DNA of 64,000 bases from positions 1,426,001 through 1,490,000 of the forward strand of contig NC_083397.1 of the NCBI RefSeq assembly GCF_030864355.1. The letters are read 5' to 3'. Source of the DNA: Cutaneotrichosporon cavernicola. Lineage: Eukaryota > Basidiomycota > Tremellomycetes > Trichosporonales > Trichosporonaceae. The position numbers and the translations under genes were made by a program. The notes under the pieces are model-generated. The model was not told the origin of the DNA. It saw only the letters and a program-made list of their open reading frames with translations, and ran no database searches. Of the stretch, positions 14,975-26,840 are shown piece after piece. How positions within the stretch are numbered: the stretch's first letter is position 1; each line of letters begins with the position of its first letter.

Positions 14975-16430
14975 CTAGGCCTCCTCGACCATGTCATCAG
15001 CCTTGCGCATGCGGTTCTTACGCGCAGGCAACCACCAGCCGGCCATGGCACTGTTTGTCAGCTTTCGTTCTCGACTAAACTCACTCAATACAAGCCATGA
15101 TGGTCCACTTGCGGTTCTCGGCCTCGGGGAAGACAAGCGAACGGTCCGAGTAGAAGACCTCGTCGTCAACCTCCTCCTTGTGGCGGGGGAGGCAGTGCAT
15201 AAACTTCCATCCCTCCTTTGCGCCATGGGTGCGAGCCATGTCCATCGTGATCTGGTACCCCTCAAACGCCTTGAGGCGGGCAGCCGTCTCGTCCTCCTGA
15301 CCCATGCTGATCCACGTGTCCGTGATCAGAATGTCAGCGTTCTTGACGGCAACAGCGGGGTCGTTGGTGTACGTGATCATGTCGGCGACACCCTGTGCCT
15401 CGAGCGTGGCCTTGACACGCGGGTCAATCGTGTCGTATCCCTTGGGCGCGGCGAGGGCAAAGTGAACACCGAAACGGGGGAGCGTAACGAGCAACTCGTT
15501 GGAGATGTTGTTCGAGTCGCCAACCCACGCCATCTTCTTACCACGGAGCGCACCGGGAATGTCGACGTTGTTGCGCACCCACTCGTGCATCCAGTGGTAC
15601 CTGCTGCCCTCGCTGGTCGTCACCTGCGATGGGAACACAAAGGGCCCATGTGCCTCTTCGACGAGAGTGAGAATGTCGGCGAGAATCTGCGTCGGGTGGT
15701 AGAGGTCCGAGAGGGCGTTGATGACGGGAACGCCAGAGTGCTTGGCGAGAGTCTCAACCTCCTCGTGCTTGGCCACGCGGGCCATGATACCGTCCACCAT
15801 TGAGCCAATGACCTTGGCACTGTCGTACAGGCTCTCGTTGACACCGAGCTGGATATCGTCACGGCCAAGGAACATGGACACGCCGCCGAGGCTGCTCGTC
15901 GCTGTCTCGGTCGCCACGCGGGTACGGGTGCTGCGCTTAGAGAAGGTCATGGCCATTGAGCGATTGCGCATGCTGTCTCCGAGAAAGCGAGGGCCAAAGT
16001 TCTTCTGCACAAGCTTGAGAGTGAGCGCTCCTTGGATGAGCGCAGTGATCTCATCGACAGACCGGTCGGCGAGGGTCAGCAGCACCGGCGCAGTCTCCGG
16101 CGTCCGCCTGGCGACGACACCATTCGGAAGGTAGAGAACGGTCTCCGAAAAGCGCTTTCCCTGGTTGCTGCCGCGGTGGCTCGGGTTAAACGGACGGTCC
16201 TGACGGTCGCCAAAGGTGCGGTTCGGGCGGTCACCGCGATCGCCATAAGGACGGTTCGGGCGTTCACCGCGGTCGAAAGAGGGACGGGTCTGGCGGTCGC
16301 CGTAAGGGCGGTTCGGGCGCTCGGTGTAGGACGGGCGGTCGTACGCGTAGCCACGCTTGGGGGCGGCGACGACTGCGCGCGCAATCGCCGCCGTAGGGCG
16401 TGCGAGGGAGGTGCGGGAGAGCGAGAGCAT
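14975..16430 (-). CDS. ARG3: Ornithine carbamoyltransferase, mitochondrial, with N-terminal repeat insertion
   Basis: Converts ornithine and carbamoyl phosphate to citrulline in arginine biosynthesis. Two exons, 16430-15085 and 15050-14975, 473 aa. Visible motifs are the carbamoyl-phosphate loop MTFSKRSTRTR (STRTR), the HPTQ motif (LYHPTQILADI), the ornithine site region VGDSNNISNEL and the active-site HCLPRH. The second exon replaces an early stop: splicing at ATTGA/GTGAGT with a CTGACAAACAG acceptor gives a C-terminus MACIDAMAGWW, matching the usual family end. The start at 16430 gives a mitochondrial-like presequence (MLSLSRTSLARPTAAIARAV). Between it and the enzyme lie about 60 residues of RPNRPYGDR-type repeats (16190-16345), not usual for OTC. 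Divergent from the uL30m gene, sharing a 260-bp promoter. Confidence 0.95.
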
Positions 16431-16586
16431 GGTAGATAGGAGGTTGTGGGAGACTCGAATCCATCTTGCATTGACTTTTGGACGAGTCAAGGACCTCCAC
16501 CGGCGATCCACGTCATTTTTACTGATCTTATCAGGGCCGAAAGTTGCCCTCCCTCCGTCTTTGCGAGTTCCAAAGTACAAGTCAAG

Positions 16587-16662
16587 TCCACCTACATCGA
16601 CTCGCTCCACCTACATCGACTCGCTCCATCTCCATCGACTCGCTCCATCTACATCGACTCGG
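16587..16662. repeat. Four tandem copies of a 19-bp repeat
   Basis: Units at 16587-16605, 16606-16624, 16625-16643 and 16644-16662, consensus TCCAYCTACATCGACTCGC with one or two substitutions per unit. They lie just upstream of the uL30m start at 16691, in its 5' leader or promoter, and within the divergent promoter shared with the OTC gene. Confidence 0.9.
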
Positions 16663-16690
16663 CCTTCTATTACCCTTTCTCACTTCCACA

Positions 16691-16996
16691 ATGCGCCCCT
16701 CTCTCGCCGCCTTCAACTCGACCCACTACCTCATCACGCTCGTGCGGTCCCCGCGCGGCCTTCCGCCAGCCTCGGCAGCCACCGTCGCGGCTCTCGGACT
16801 CTCCCGGCTGCACCAGAGCGTCGTGCAGCCCATCGGACCTACGGCGGCCGGGAAAATCTTGCGTATCAAGGAGCTCGTTACTGTTCGCAACGTTTCGGAG
16901 GAGGAGGGGCTGGCTGCGTGCGCACGCAGGCGTCCCGAGGGCGCGGGCGTCGAGCCCACTGGTCGCGTTTATGGAGGGAGCAAGCGTACTCAGTAA
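16691..16996 (+). CDS. MRPL33: Mitochondrial large-subunit ribosomal protein uL30m
   Basis: Component of the mitochondrial 54S subunit, uL30 family. One exon, 101 aa, close to the usual short length of mitochondrial and bacterial L30. The family pattern is visible: YLITLVRSPRGLPP, then ATVAALGLSRLHQSVVQPI and AAGKILRIKELVTVRNV. These correspond to the 'LGL..RHQ' and 'G.I..VK.LV.V' blocks of L30. The ATG context CTTCCACAATGC is good and no earlier in-frame ATG is plausible. The yeast name MRPL33 is used for the orthologue. The gene is divergent from the OTC gene and preceded by the 19-bp tandem repeats. Confidence 0.9.
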   Translation: MRPSLAAFNSTHYLITLVRSPRGLPPASAATVAALGLSRLHQSVVQPIGPTAAGKILRIKELVTVRNVSEEEGLAACARRRPEGAGVEPTGRVYGGSKRTQ

Positions 16997-17505
16997 CTCT
17001 GGAGAGTAGGAGAAGGTTTGCAGAAAGTGAGTGTTGCAGATATGACAGAGCCAAACTGACCCCAGTATACCCACCTAGCATAGTACCATGCATTCGTCTT
17101 TCATGAGCTGTTGGCCGTTGTTAGCTGTTGACAACTGCAATGTCGCGCCAGAAGCATAGAGGCGCGAGACGCCGCCCTCGACTTCTTAAGACTACCATGG
17201 AGACATGTAGCATGTCATGGCCCTCTCTCTGACGGGCCCCTCTTTCTGACGACGCTCCCTTCTGCATCTTCGCCTCCTATTGACTCTCGCTTCTGCATCG
17301 CTCCCATCCCTTGTCCCACCCTCCGCCCCACCCTCGTGTCTAGAATTCATCCCCAGTCGAATCAGTACAGTACATAGCCGAGTAGGAATGTGATAAGAAG
17401 GATATTATCATAACACAGCGGCGCCATGTCCGCGGGTGGAGAGTCGTACCGGGAACAGCACAGGTCGCTGCGCTGCGTCGTGTCTATAGGCCGTGCGGCA
17501 GCGGC
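16997..17505. other. Convergent intergenic region uL30m/SEC4
   Basis: About 510 bp between two convergent gene ends. I see no coding exon or RNA gene; it should contain both 3' UTRs and polyadenylation sites. Confidence 0.4.
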
Positions 17506-18422
<917 letters not shown>

Positions 18423-19287
18423 GGTGGAAGAGACGCCAGTAAGAAGGTTGAGCTTGGCGAAGGAAGGTCAAGTGAAATGAAGTGGTGGAAGATGGAAGTT
18501 GTGGACGGGCACGGGGTGTTTACGTGACGTGTAGACGTGTAGGGGTCCCGGGTTCAATAGGGTGAAGGGTGACGGGGGTTGAGGGGGTTGAGGGGGTTGA
18601 GGGTGTAGGAATGGGCGAGATGTGAAGAGACGAAGCGAGCAAAGGAAGAAGAATGGGGGTGTATTGAGTTGAGAGATGCGATGATGAGTTGAGTGGCGCG
18701 AGTTGTAAAACGTAAACTACAAGGTCTATGGTACTGTATGTAACAGTACAATACAGGTAATCTCTACCTGTTGATTGCTTCTAGATTGACTGATGGTGGT
18801 AGCATCGTTTAATCACTATAGTCAGGGCCCTCTGCAATCTCTTCACTTTGTACGGCCCGCAGTCTAGACATTGTCTTGTGTTGCATAGCATCGGGCCCCG
18901 TTCAACCCACTCTAGCAGTAAAGACGCTGACGATGGCCGGCGATCTGGGGAGGTGGGGAGGTGGGGAGGGAGGTTAATCGGAGGCGGACAGGTGAGCTTA
19001 GCCTACCCACCGTACGACTCCAGGGTGAGAATACATCCACGTGAAGCCCCACCCTAGTTACTTAGTTAACCCTGACTATTAGACACGCGCCACTGTACCG
19101 CTGTACCGCTGTGCTAACTGTATCAGCCCCAGCCTCCCCTTACAGAATCGGAGATACCTCAGTCACATCCATATCCACGTGATGTGGCACTCTTCATCAC
19201 TCGTTGATTTCTGGCACCACCAACAATCAACAAGACTCCAATCAATATCAACATCCACAATAACCTTCCCCCAACCCCCTTTCCGCC
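18423..19287. promoter_or_regulatory. Divergent promoter region SEC4/NIC96
   Basis: About 865 bp between divergent starts. It contains three tandem GGGGGTTGA units (18574-18600), G-rich GAGGTGGG units near 18955, three CTGTACCGCTGT-like units near 19090, and a CCACGTGA near 19037 and again near 19175. No gene is seen. Confidence 0.45.
18574..18600. repeat. Three tandem GGGGGTTGA units
   Basis: Exact 9-bp tandem repeat 18574-18582, 18583-18591, 18592-18600, followed by another GGG. The G-rich strand is the plus strand, so transcripts of SEC4 (minus) would carry the C-rich version if it is transcribed. Four G-runs in 30 bp could allow a G-quadruplex. Confidence 0.9.
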
Positions 19288-22120
19288 ATGCAGTCGTCGA
19301 CATTTGGAGGGCCAGCGCGGCCTCCAGCTACCGCAACCCTTTCCTCCATCCTCGCAAAGGCCAACTCGCTCAACAATGTTGACTACGATCCCGAGCTCCC
19401 CCAGATCCGCTTCAACATTGACGAGATTGAGCGCATGAGCGAGGCCGCCGCCGGCAAGGGCAAGCGCTCCAGGGCAACTATTGCTGAAGGCCACACCCTC
19501 CTCTCCAACCTCGGCGTCAACACATCGCGCATTAGCCACGAGATTGCCCAGCTCGCTACGGCCGAGCCCAGCCGCCCCAGGCGGCGGAAGCAAGGAGGCC
19601 GCCTTGCGCCACTCGGCGACCTCGGGCCAGCGTACGCGGTCGGTGACACGGATGTTGGCGCGTGGGGTCGCAATTGGCACGAGATGGTGATCTTGAGCGG
19701 GATCGAGGGGCAGCGGCAGAAGACGGTCAAGGCGTTTCAGGAACAGTTCCAGGCGCGCATGCTCTCGAGCTGGGAGACTGAGAAGAACCGCGTGCTCCAG
19801 GACGAGCTTGGCGTCACAGATGATGAACTCGCGCGGGCCACGAGTGGCGCGCAGTCGGCGGTTGGTACGAGCACCCTCGGCCGCTCTCGCCTCAGCGCCA
19901 GCACACGTCGCTTCCCCCTTGCACAGTCGACGCTGGGTAAGAGTACGGCGGGCGAGCGCGAGGGCGGCATGGCCATGCACAACAAGGCGATCAAGTACGA
20001 CAAGGTTGTCAAGATGCTCAACCAGCGCCGCTTGCGGCGCGAGCCTTTCGAGTTGTGCCAGGCGTTCGAGGCGACTGTCAAGAACGACACAGTGAGTTGA
20101 TCCCGAGACAGCGCTGATGCAGAAACACCCCATGCTCCCGAAGGGGTACCACATCCTCGCGTACATGACGCAGGAATCGTCGCTGCGCGAGGCTGAGTTT
20201 GGAGTTGGGCCGAGCACCGCCGAGCCTGTCCTCGAGCGGCAGTATGCGCAGGCGTACCTCGCGCCGCGCGGGAGCAATGCCAGCATCGCGCTGCATGGGC
20301 GTCTCGTGAGCGGGGCAAGAGCGTACCTCGAACGCGACTTTGAGGACTTTATCGACGTGACGATCGCCAAGAACCCCAAGGACGCCAATCTTGGTGGCGT
20401 GCCCGGTATCGCCAACAAGGTGCGCGCGTTTGTGGACGTGACGTTGCACTCCAAGGAGCAGCAGGAGCGCTTCAACCCCCAGACGATCGACGGCATCAAG
20501 CTCTGGGCCCACCTCTACTACCTTCTTCGATCTGGACACCCCTCTGAAGCCCTCGCCCTTGTCGAGGACCACATGCACAGCTTCACGGACGACTGGTCGT
20601 TCCCGAGCGCGTTCAAGGCGTTCCTCAGCTCGCCTGAACGCCGTATTCCCAAGAACCTGCGCGACCAGCTGTTCGCCGACTTTAACGGGCGCATCCGCAC
20701 CAATCCCAAGGCCGACCAGTTCAAGTTTGCTCTGTACAAGCTTGTCGGGCGACTCGACGTTCAGCGCAAGACGGCCAAGGTGGCGGTCACGACCGAGGAC
20801 TGGATGTGGTTCCAGCTCAGCCTCACCCGCGAGAACAAGGACGGCGACCCACCTCAGGAGCAGTACGACGTTGCCGACCTCGGCAACCTCGTGCTCAAGT
20901 ACGGCAGCGAGAAGTTTGACAGCGGCTCCAAGCCGTTCCTGTGGTTCAACCTGCTGCTCCTCACGACGCAGTTCGAGCGCGCCGTGGGATACCTCTACTC
21001 GAAGCCGCAACTCAAAACGGACGCGGTTCACTTTGCCATTGCGCTGCAGTACTACGGTCTGCTGCGCGTGCCGCCAGCAGACGAGACGGACATTTGTGAG
21101 CTATCGCCTGACCTTCAACAGCTGACAGCAGTGACGGGCGCAGATGGGGAGGACCCCGCGCTGAACTTTGCGCGCATTATCCAGGTGTACATCGGTCCGT
21201 TCCACAAGGTCGAACCCCAGAGCGCACTGCAGTACGCGTACCTCGTCGCGCTGGCCTCGGACGCACCAGCGCCGACTGGCCCGGCCCAGCGGCAGTTAGC
21301 ACTCGACCTCGTGCGTGAGATTGTCATTGGCTCGCGCGACTGGGGCAAGCTGCTTGGCAGCGTGCGCGCGGACGGGACAAAGGAGCAGGGTGTCATCGAA
21401 CGGGATCTTGACCTTCTGCGCCTTGGCAGCGAGAAGGACTACATCCGCGAGGTCGTGCTCGCAGCAGCCAACCAGGCGGCCCACGACGGCTCCCTCACTA
21501 ACTCGGTCGAGCTCTACCACCTCGCGGCCGACTATGACAAGGTGGTGTACGCGGTGAACCATGCGCTTGGCCACTCGCTCGGCCAGCCAGGCGCTCCCAT
21601 TGAGGCGCAGGCTGCCCTCTCTGGTGCGTTTGGCGGCGTCTCAGATGTGGAGGGTTTGGCAGCCCGCGTGCACGACGTCTACGCCAACGACTTTGCCAAG
21701 CGTTCCCGCATCTCTAGCCGGAACTGGGACACGCTCGAGGTGCTTCTCAAGCTCAAGGCTGGCTTGGGACAGTTTGCGGCTGGCCGGCCAGACCTCGCCC
21801 TTGACACATTCAGGAGCACGGACCTGCTCCCGCTCGACAACGACACGACGAGCATTGCTCGCTACGCGGCCAACTTTAACCGCATGCTCGACCAGCCCGT
21901 CGTCAGCAACCTGGACGACGTGATTGTTACGACTATGAAGTGCCTCCACCGCCTGAGCCAGCAGCTCAAGGAGAGTCCGTACGGCGACCATGGGCGGATG
22001 GAAGCATTGAGCGCGCTCAAGCACCAGGCGCAGTGCCTCATCCAGTTTGCGAGCACGCTGCGGCTCCGACTGGGTCCGGACGTGTACCGCCAGCTGTCGA
22101 GCCTGAGTGCGTTCTTCTAG
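19288..22120 (+). CDS. NIC96: Nucleoporin Nic96/Nup93
   Basis: Structural linker of the inner ring of the nuclear pore, binding the Nsp1 complex through its N-terminal helix. Two exons, 19288-20091 and 20123-22120, 933 aa. The 31-nt intron has GTGAGT and CTGATGCAG and splits the early conserved block FELCQAFEATVKNDT/KHPMLPKGY. The N-terminal third is helical and Ser/Arg-rich; the rest is an all-helical solenoid with Nic96-family phrases such as KLWAHLYYLLRSGHPSEAL and WFQLSLTRE. It ends LRLRLGPDVYRQLSSLSAFF. Length fits the family (about 820-950 aa). It is divergent from SEC4. A long minus-strand frame inside it is an antisense shadow. Confidence 0.93.
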
Positions 22121-22325
22121 GTGGTGGTGGCGAGTGTAGCGAGCCCAGCCTGTGGTGTAATCCAGTGTATGGCGGGTGATAGAGCAGTCAGGTGTCTTAT
22201 GCATTCATTCATACTACAAGCAACATTATATACAGCCATCTACGGCGCTTCTCCTCTCTCATGCTTCTCCCCTCTATACTCACATGCTACACCTCCCTAC
22301 GTCGACGATGGCGGTACTAGCCAAG

Positions 22326-23409
22326 CTAGAGCTTGGCCTTCCACACCTCAGCGGGCGGCTTCCATCCACGCGGGCGGAGGAGGAGCGTCGCGGGCGCGGT
22401 GCCAAACTCGACGGGCAGGGCGATACCGAGCTCGTGCACGCAAATAGTGCGAATCATGGTGTAGTGGTGGATGGCGTGGAGCGCACAGAACCATAGCTGC
22501 GGTCAGCGGGCGTGCGAAATGGGACGAAAACAAGCGTGGGACTGAAGGAAGCGATCGAGTGATAAGGAGAGGCTTGGCGAGATTGACACGTCTTGATCGC
22601 CACCGGCAACCAGTATATAGCCATGTCAGACGATATCTTGTACGACCAGCAACCAGCTTCTCCGCAGCTGGAGAATGGATGCGCTTGTTCCCACCTCGTG
22701 CCCCGATCACACGGCGGGGTTGCTTCGCGATGGCCGCGTCGTGTAATCGCTTGGCTTCTACCCCAAAGATCGCACAACGCGCCCCGGACATCTCCGCCCT
22801 CCTTCCCGCATCCTCCCACCCCGCATCCTCCCACCCCGCATCCTCCCACCCCACCCTGAACTCACCTCACGCGCCAGCGTAGAGCGCATACACTGCCGAC
22901 TGGGCGTAACCGCCAGCACGTCGACCTCACGGCCCAGCTCCCCCTCAGTCATCGCCTCGAGCCCAGCGCGAACCTTTCCCATCGCGGCGCGACAAGTATC
23001 GAGATCGCGCGCAACGGCCCCACGAGAGGGAGGGAGAAGGATATCGTAGTCGACTGTGGGAATACCACCATGGTTACACGTAGTATGGCCATAGTACTCG
23101 GGATCGAGGGCGGCGAGGAGCGCGTCAAACGTCTCGGCGACGTGCCGGAAATGCTTCCCCACACTGCCACCGGGGATTAGGACGGACGCGTGGGTAAGCT
23201 GCCCGTCGTCACTTAGGTGGGATAGGAGGTCGATGCCCGAGTCGATGAGAGAGAGAGAGGTATGTACGAGGGCGAGGGGGTCGTCCGAGGTCTGCGAGTG
23301 GGAGAGGTGGTCTATGGCTGGCGAGCGCTGGTCGTTGGTTGGGCTGGGCGAGCGCTGAGGATTAGATGAACGCTGAGTCAGCTATACTGGCGTGTAGACT
23401 TACAGCCAT
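22326..23409 (-). CDS. DinB-like four-helix protein with a long repeat-bearing intron
   Basis: About 221 aa, in three exons: 23409-23404 (only ATGGCT), 23354-22866 and 22496-22326. Codon joins are in frame and the total length is divisible by three. The pattern GKHFRHVAETFDALLAAL and, after the long intron, LWFCALHAIHHYTMIRTI resemble the metal-site helices of the DinB/YfiT superfamily, where spaced histidines bind a metal. Biochemical function is unknown; bacterial relatives are thiol-linked transferases. Intron 2 (22865-22497) is 369 nt, about ten times the local norm, and carries a 15-bp minisatellite. Its donor GAGGTGAGT and acceptor CTGACCGCAG are good. The six-base first exon is less certain. 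Confidence 0.75.
22808..22852. repeat. 15-bp minisatellite inside the DinB-like gene intron
   Basis: Three exact copies of GCATCCTCCCACCCC at 22808-22822, 22823-22837 and 22838-22852, directly next to the 5' splice site side of the 369-nt intron of the minus-strand gene. Confidence 0.95.
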
Positions 23410-24038
23410 GGCTAGGATGAGAGAGGAATACAACACAAGAATGCTACGAGTTGAGTTAATACGTGTGACTCATAGTCTTATAGTCCTCATTCCCCAAACT
23501 CCACAAATACGGCAAGACGTCACCCCACGGGGTGGCGCGTCGAATCACGTGACTTGTGACTTTGAGGGGGGCATAAAACCGCTTCTGAGCGCATCCTGCT
23601 CTTCTTCTTCAAATTAAATTGTTACGGTCCCGTATTATTGTGTGAGCTGTGTGCGTCTACGCGCTGCTCATCTACAACTAGGACCCAGAAGGACGACAGG
23701 ATCATTTTACGGTGCGCGCTGCTTTGCTGTGCGCGTGCCGGCCTTGGTCCTGCCTACAATCCTACATAACTCTGGTGCGAGTGTGTATGGGTAAGTGTGT
23801 GTGTATGTAGTGTAGACTATGAACTTGTGGTGCTTGATTTACTGCTTGACGTGCTGCCTGCTGGAACTTGGGTGCTGGACGCTAGATGTTGAATGCTGGA
23901 CCGGTGCTGGATGTCAGACGTGGACTGAAAAGTTGGCAAAGTAACGATTGTTGACGCGGAAGAAAATCACCTCCACCATCCACAACCGCCCATCAACTTA
24001 CCACCTCACCACCTCACTACCTCACTCCCCATCCCACA
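23410..24038. promoter_or_regulatory. Divergent promoter region DinB-like/MTR3
   Basis: About 630 bp between divergent starts. It contains the palindromic E-box TCACGTGA at 23545-23552 within ATCACGTGACTT, a 12-mer that recurs at 36367-36378. Otherwise T/G-rich with several TGCTGGA repeats near 23860-23910. No gene seen. Confidence 0.5.
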
Positions 24039-25045
24039 ATGGCAACATTCGACCGCCGCCGCATCCCAGCTCCCGAGGACTCGAAACCTCCTGTGTACCT
24101 CTCCACGACGGCAGGACCATCCCGTTCGCGCGGCAATGACGAGCTGCGGCCATTGTGTGAGTCGCCCATCTTCTGCGCTGATGTAGTCATCAAGACCGGC
24201 CTCGTGACCCAGGCCAATGGGAGCGCATATGTCGAGGCGGACGGGGTCAAGATTGCTTGTTCTGCGTAAGTCCCCTGCCCGCCTGTTGATCAGGTCTGAT
24301 GACAGGTTCGGGCCGCGCCCCCGCCCACCACCGTTCACGAGCACGGGGACGCTTAATGTCGAAGTCAAGTTTGCGCCATTTGCGAGTCAGGTGCGGCGCG
24401 CGCCTTTACGGGTGAGTACAGTGGACCATGGTCTCATACCTCTTGTCTCTAGCTGACTTTAGGACACCGAGCCTGTCTCGCACGCCGCCGTGCTCACAAA
24501 CCTCCTCCTTCCCGCGGTACACCTCCATCTCCTGCCCAAGATGAGCGTCGACGTGCACATCTACGTCCTCGAGGGCGATTCTGATGCGAGCGTGCTCGCT
24601 GCGGGACTGAGTGCGGCATGTGTAGCTCTCGCGGATGCCGGGATTCCCCTCAGCGGTCTGGCTGTTGGAAGTACCGTCGTGAGTCTTGGCTACCTCAGCA
24701 GCACCTGCTCGAATGTTGTCAACGAGCTGACATCAGGCTCTCCATGGCTCAACGGCCCTCCTCGACCCCTCTGGACCTGAATGCACGGGCGCCGACGCGA
24801 CGCTCACCCTCGGCGCTATGCCTGCGCTTGGCCGCGCAACGAGCCTCCACATGACGGGCGAGGCGGATTTGGACGCCGTGTGCGACGTGAGTACTTCTCT
24901 GGCACGTCAAGTTGTCTGGCTTCTATCTCAGCTTCGCATTCGGAGCATAAACATGCGCTCACACCAGATGGTCGAGGCTGCTCTCGCCGGAGCGACATCT
25001 GCACACGATGCCGTCGCCGTGGCGCTTTTTGACGGAGTGCAATAA
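24039..25045 (+). CDS. MTR3: Exosome complex subunit Mtr3 (RNase PH-like)
   Basis: Non-catalytic RNase PH-fold subunit of the hexameric ring of the RNA exosome (human EXOSC6). Five exons with GTAAGT/GTGAGT donors; about 270 aa. The N-terminus MATFDRRRIPAPEDSKPP matches the 'RRIRGPE.SQPP' start of EXOSC6. Next come IKTGLVTQANGSAYVEADG (the family's 'G..SQAKGSAYLE' block), FGPRPRPP and later DPSGPECTGADATLTLGAMP with GEADLDAVCD. The catalytic residues of active RNase PH enzymes are not evident, as expected for Mtr3. Intron boundaries such as CSA/FGP, PLR/DTE and STV/ALHG all preserve frame. It is convergent with the dihydroorotase gene, only 47 bp separating the two stop codons. Confidence 0.88.
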
Positions 25046-25092
25046 AACTACCTTGTATATTCGATCCACATGCATGCAGATGACAACCTCGT

Positions 25093-26324
25093 CTAGTTGA
25101 CAATCTCCCAACCAAGCTCACGCCCAGCCCAGAAGGGCACAACCTCGTTCCCGTGTCCCTCGAGCTTGGAGGGCACCTTGACAGCCACAGCCGGGCGGCG
25201 GATAACGACCTCCTCCCCAGCCTTGGCAGGGATCTTGTAGAACGCGCGCCCGTTGTCGCTCACAAAGCCCTGGAGCTTGTCGAGCGCACCGAAGCTCTCG
25301 AGGAGAGTAGCGACGAGCGGAATAAGGTAGGGGGAAGTGTAGCATCCCGCCGCGCACGAGTGGAGCTCGCCGGCCTCGGAAATAGAAGGCATCTTGGACG
25401 CCGACGGGTGGGGTGCGGAATCGGAGCCCATGAAGAACTTGGGGTTTCCAGAGCGCACGGCACCCTGCAGTGCCTTGCGGTCACGCGGCTCCTTGGCGAG
25501 GGGCTTGCAGAAGTGGTGCGGCTGGGGAGCGACGGTGTCGATGGTGAGCCAGAGGTGGTGTGCAGTAATGCTGCACGCGACGTTGGGGCCCAGGGAAGCA
25601 ACACACTCGACCGCCTCGGCGGTGGTGGCGTGCTCAAGGACGATGCGGAGGTTGGGAAAGTCGGCGGCAAGTTTACGCAGGTGCTCGAGGAAGTGCTTCT
25701 CGGCATTGAGAACCGAGATGTTCTTCTCGTCGTCCGAGGGAACCTCGCCGTGCAGGTTCAGGACCATGCCCTCCTCCTCCATCGCCTCAAAGACGGGGTA
25801 GTAGACGCCGTAGTCCTCGATGCCGGAGGACGAGTTGGTCGTCACACCGCGCGGGTAGCTCTTAACGCCTGATATCAGATGTCCTCTCCGATAACATGGC
25901 GTGCGCTTGGCCCGCACGTCTGGTCTGGCCTACTCACCGCTCACACCAGCCTTGGCGGCCTTGCGGATCTCGTCAGGCGTTACCTCGGGGTGGAGGTAGA
26001 GCGTCATCAGCCACTCCACGTTGGGCGCAATGCGCTCCAGCTCCTTCTTGTACTCGAGCACGGCTTCCGTCTTGGTGAGAGGAGGGACGAGGTTGGGCAT
26101 CACGTAGGCGGTACGGACACCGCCCGCGGCGACGTGTGGCGTCACGAGCTCGCACATGGCGCCCTGGCGGACGTGGACATGGAAGCTGGGGTTAGCGGTG
26201 GAGAGGGCGGCGCAACCGATGCTACTAGCGGGAGAGGAACTCGCTCGATTACGAGTGCCGTATCTGGACGGCACCTCACACAGACTCACTCGGCGGGCGC
26301 AGGGAGCGTGATCGTGTCGGACAT
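25093..26324 (-). CDS. URA4: Dihydroorotase (pyrimidine biosynthesis)
   Basis: Cyclises carbamoyl aspartate to dihydroorotate, the third step of de novo pyrimidine synthesis; monofunctional class II type. Three exons; the first (MSDTITLPAPAD, start 26324) joins FHVHVRQGAM after an intron ending CTAACCCCAG. Zinc ligands are visible as HVHVR, the presumed carbamylated Lys in VKSYPRGVTTNS, NLHGE, VLEHATTAEAV and ITAHHLWL. The substrate/metal Asp is in FMGSDSAPH. Length about 350-360 aa is usual. The second intron joins AKAGVSG to VKSYPRG. The name URA4 follows yeast. Very sure of function. Confidence 0.95.
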
Positions 26325-26840
26325 GATGGTTTGAATAAACTGTTAGAGTTGAGTTGCGAAATCCGTCCGAACTTTTGGGTGGAGACGGGTATACCAAGGA
26401 ACCACCACAGGAACAGGAATGGTCCGGGGCCCGGCGGAGCCGCTGGAGTTCCCAGCAGCTTCGGGGACGTATTCGATTCGATTCTGATTCTGACAATACT
26501 TGCTGCCAAACCAAGATCCCGAGTCTGTAAACAAAAGCAAAAGTATTCTCCTGGGACAAAGTAGAGCAGGTCCTACGTAGTTACGTTAGCTCAGCATGAG
26601 GCATTTGTGACGCCTGCCTGACACTGGCGGCGTGACTCCTTTCCGCTCCGCACCGCCCCTCACTCACCCCTCCCGTGACACTCCATGAGGAAACTCTGCA
26701 TACACTAGAATACAGTCATGTCGTTCGTGTCGTGTGCGTGCGTGCGTGTAAACCCGGCGGCCAGCGCCATCTACCGTGTAGTGTATGTGTATGAAATATG
26801 AAATGAGGGGCGTTGTGGAGTAGTGGTAGGGAGGGGAGGG
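26325..26840. other. Intergenic region URA4 start to small lipidated-protein gene end
   Basis: About 515 bp between two minus-strand genes: the promoter of URA4 and the 3' flank of the next gene. It has AT-richer stretches (near 26320-26400 and 26470-26560) but no gene or recognised site. Confidence 0.4.

Noticed and set aside
14991..15803. 270-codon plus-strand frame opposite the OTC gene
   Set aside because: Antisense to conserved OTC coding sequence; composition only.
19159..20499. 446-codon minus-strand open frame opposite NIC96
   Set aside because: It lies entirely antisense to a well-recognised gene and lacks family resemblance. Strong third-position GC bias creates long antisense frames.
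20078..21031. 317-codon minus-strand open frame opposite NIC96
   Set aside because: Antisense shadow of the Nic96 second exon, no domain and no splice logic.
25153..25872. 239-codon plus-strand frame opposite URA4
   Set aside because: Antisense shadow of dihydroorotase.
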